A stretch of 16,820 bases of DNA from Patescibacteria group bacterium (GTDB lineage Bacteria > Patescibacteriota > Minisyncoccia > Phycocordibacterales > UBA9973), in NCBI GenBank assembly GCA_030916575.1, contig JAUPWJ010000007.1, forward strand, positions 1-16,820, given 5' to 3'. Shown here piece by piece: positions 16,285-16,820 of the stretch. Below the pieces are notes generated by a model. It was given only the letters and a program-made list of their open reading frames with translations. It ran no database searches and was not told where the DNA came from. Each line of letters starts with the position of its first letter. Position 1 is the first letter of the stretch. The position numbers and the translations under genes were made by a program.

Positions 16285-16820
16285 ATGATAGACCCAGATT
16301 TAGATTTACTACAAATAAAGATAACCAATGCAAGGAAAACAATGCCCCAAGAGTCATTGAATGCTATTGACGCTGTGGACTGGCGCAAGGTTATTTTAGA
16401 TATGAAAGAAAGAAAGGGTTATACCTTTGAACAGCTGGGAGACTTAGAAATAGAAACTGAGCTTTTATTATGTGGACTCATAAATCCATTAGACTATCCG
16501 AAAGAGTTGGAGAATAGAATGAAAATAAGTGCTGAAGAAGCGAAAATGCTTGTAAATGAAATGAACGAATTCGTATTTAAAAAAGTTCGTGCCCTTTTGG
16601 TGAAAAATATAGAAGAGACAAAGCTTTCTGCTCCTCCAACAATAAGAGCAAAAATACTAAACAACGATGACACTGTGCTGAAAGACATGGGTATAGAAAT
16701 AAATAAAACGGAAGAAAAGAGAGATATATTAGAAATTACCCCTGCTAGTGAGAGAAATTTAGAAGGTGAGGCGGAAATGATAAAAGACATAGAAAACCCA
16801 AATCTTATTAAGAAAGCTCC
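16285..16820 (+). CDS. Partial small soluble protein, paralogue of the previous gene (3' end outside window)
   Basis: The frame is open from the ATG to the window edge (178 codons and two bases), so the gene is cut. The protein starts MIDPDLDLLQ and is helical, acidic and without signal peptide. It shares the ungapped block described for the upstream gene, with PQES (21-24), W33, LEIETELLLCGL (54-65), DYPKELE (70-76) and EEA (84-86). I recall similar proteins of unknown function in Parcubacteria-type genomes, but cannot name a family. The start is supported by the extended -10 box at leaderless distance and by a 26-base gap after the previous stop. Confidence 0.78.
   Translation, partial: MIDPDLDLLQIKITNARKTMPQESLNAIDAVDWRKVILDMKERKGYTFEQLGDLEIETELLLCGLINPLDYPKELENRMKISAEEAKMLVNEMNEFVFKKVRALLVKNIEETKLSAPPTIRAKILNNDDTVLKDMGIEINKTEEKRDILEITPASERNLEGEAEMIKDIENPNLIKKA

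Noticed and set aside
294..16790. Minus-strand open frames of 60-113 codons
   Set aside because: All lie opposite convincing + strand genes, have low-complexity Ser/Phe/Leu-rich translations and no promoter or start context.
1..16820. Recoded TGA (as in Gracilibacteria/SR1) because no gene ends in TGA
   Set aside because: Genes are long and intact without in-frame TGA. Ten TAA, one TAG and no TGA stop is a small sample in AT-rich DNA and gives no sign of reassignment.

Overview
The window is AT-rich, almost fully coding on the + strand, and tightly packed: eleven complete or right-bounded genes plus one gene cut by each window edge, separated by 2 to 48 bases. Several proteins resemble families I associate with Candidate Phyla Radiation (Patescibacteria, Parcubacteria-like) genomes. 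These are a secreted protein with a W-I-Q-N-G-F-x-G-N-P-A-F core and a C-I-P-G-P-x-P-x-W motif, small membrane-anchored proteins with thrombospondin-type-3 (TSP3) calcium loops, a VirB6/TrbL-like membrane protein, and small acidic cytosolic proteins of unknown function. That assignment is from memory of the families, not from a search. All visible stops are TAA except one TAG, and the genes read cleanly under the standard bacterial code.

Layout. 1-2238: a partial membrane protein with a glycine-rich hydrophobic block and a LysM-like segment. 2256-2561: a small acidic protein followed by a rho-independent terminator, the only clear one in the window. 2603-4537: a PcrA/UvrD-type SF1A helicase that lacks the usual C-terminal extension. 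4552-5706: an exported protein with an HExxH zinc-metallopeptidase motif. 5709-6509: KsgA/RsmA rRNA dimethyltransferase, 2 bases after the previous stop. From 6538 to the right edge runs a co-directional set of envelope genes: a small exported protein, a membrane-anchored TSP3-type protein, a 1141-residue exported protein, a 765-residue modular surface protein (two Fn3-like domains, twelve 19-residue Cys repeats, eight TSP3 loops, a C-terminal domain), a VirB6/TrbL-like polytopic protein with a long helical tail, and two small soluble proteins that are paralogues of each other.

I infer that the block from 6538 onward encodes part of a type IV secretion-like or pilus-like envelope machine, with its ATPases probably beyond the right edge; none is visible here.

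The most striking non-coding signal is the position of the promoters. In front of five genes (2256, 2603, 4552, 6538, 16285) a -10 box (TATAAT, TATATT or TAAAAT, three of them with an upstream TG) ends exactly 6 bases before the start codon. This predicts that transcription begins on the first base of the start codon, giving leaderless mRNAs. Two others (7852, 13630) have a similar box at a short distance. No Shine-Dalgarno motif was found before any start.
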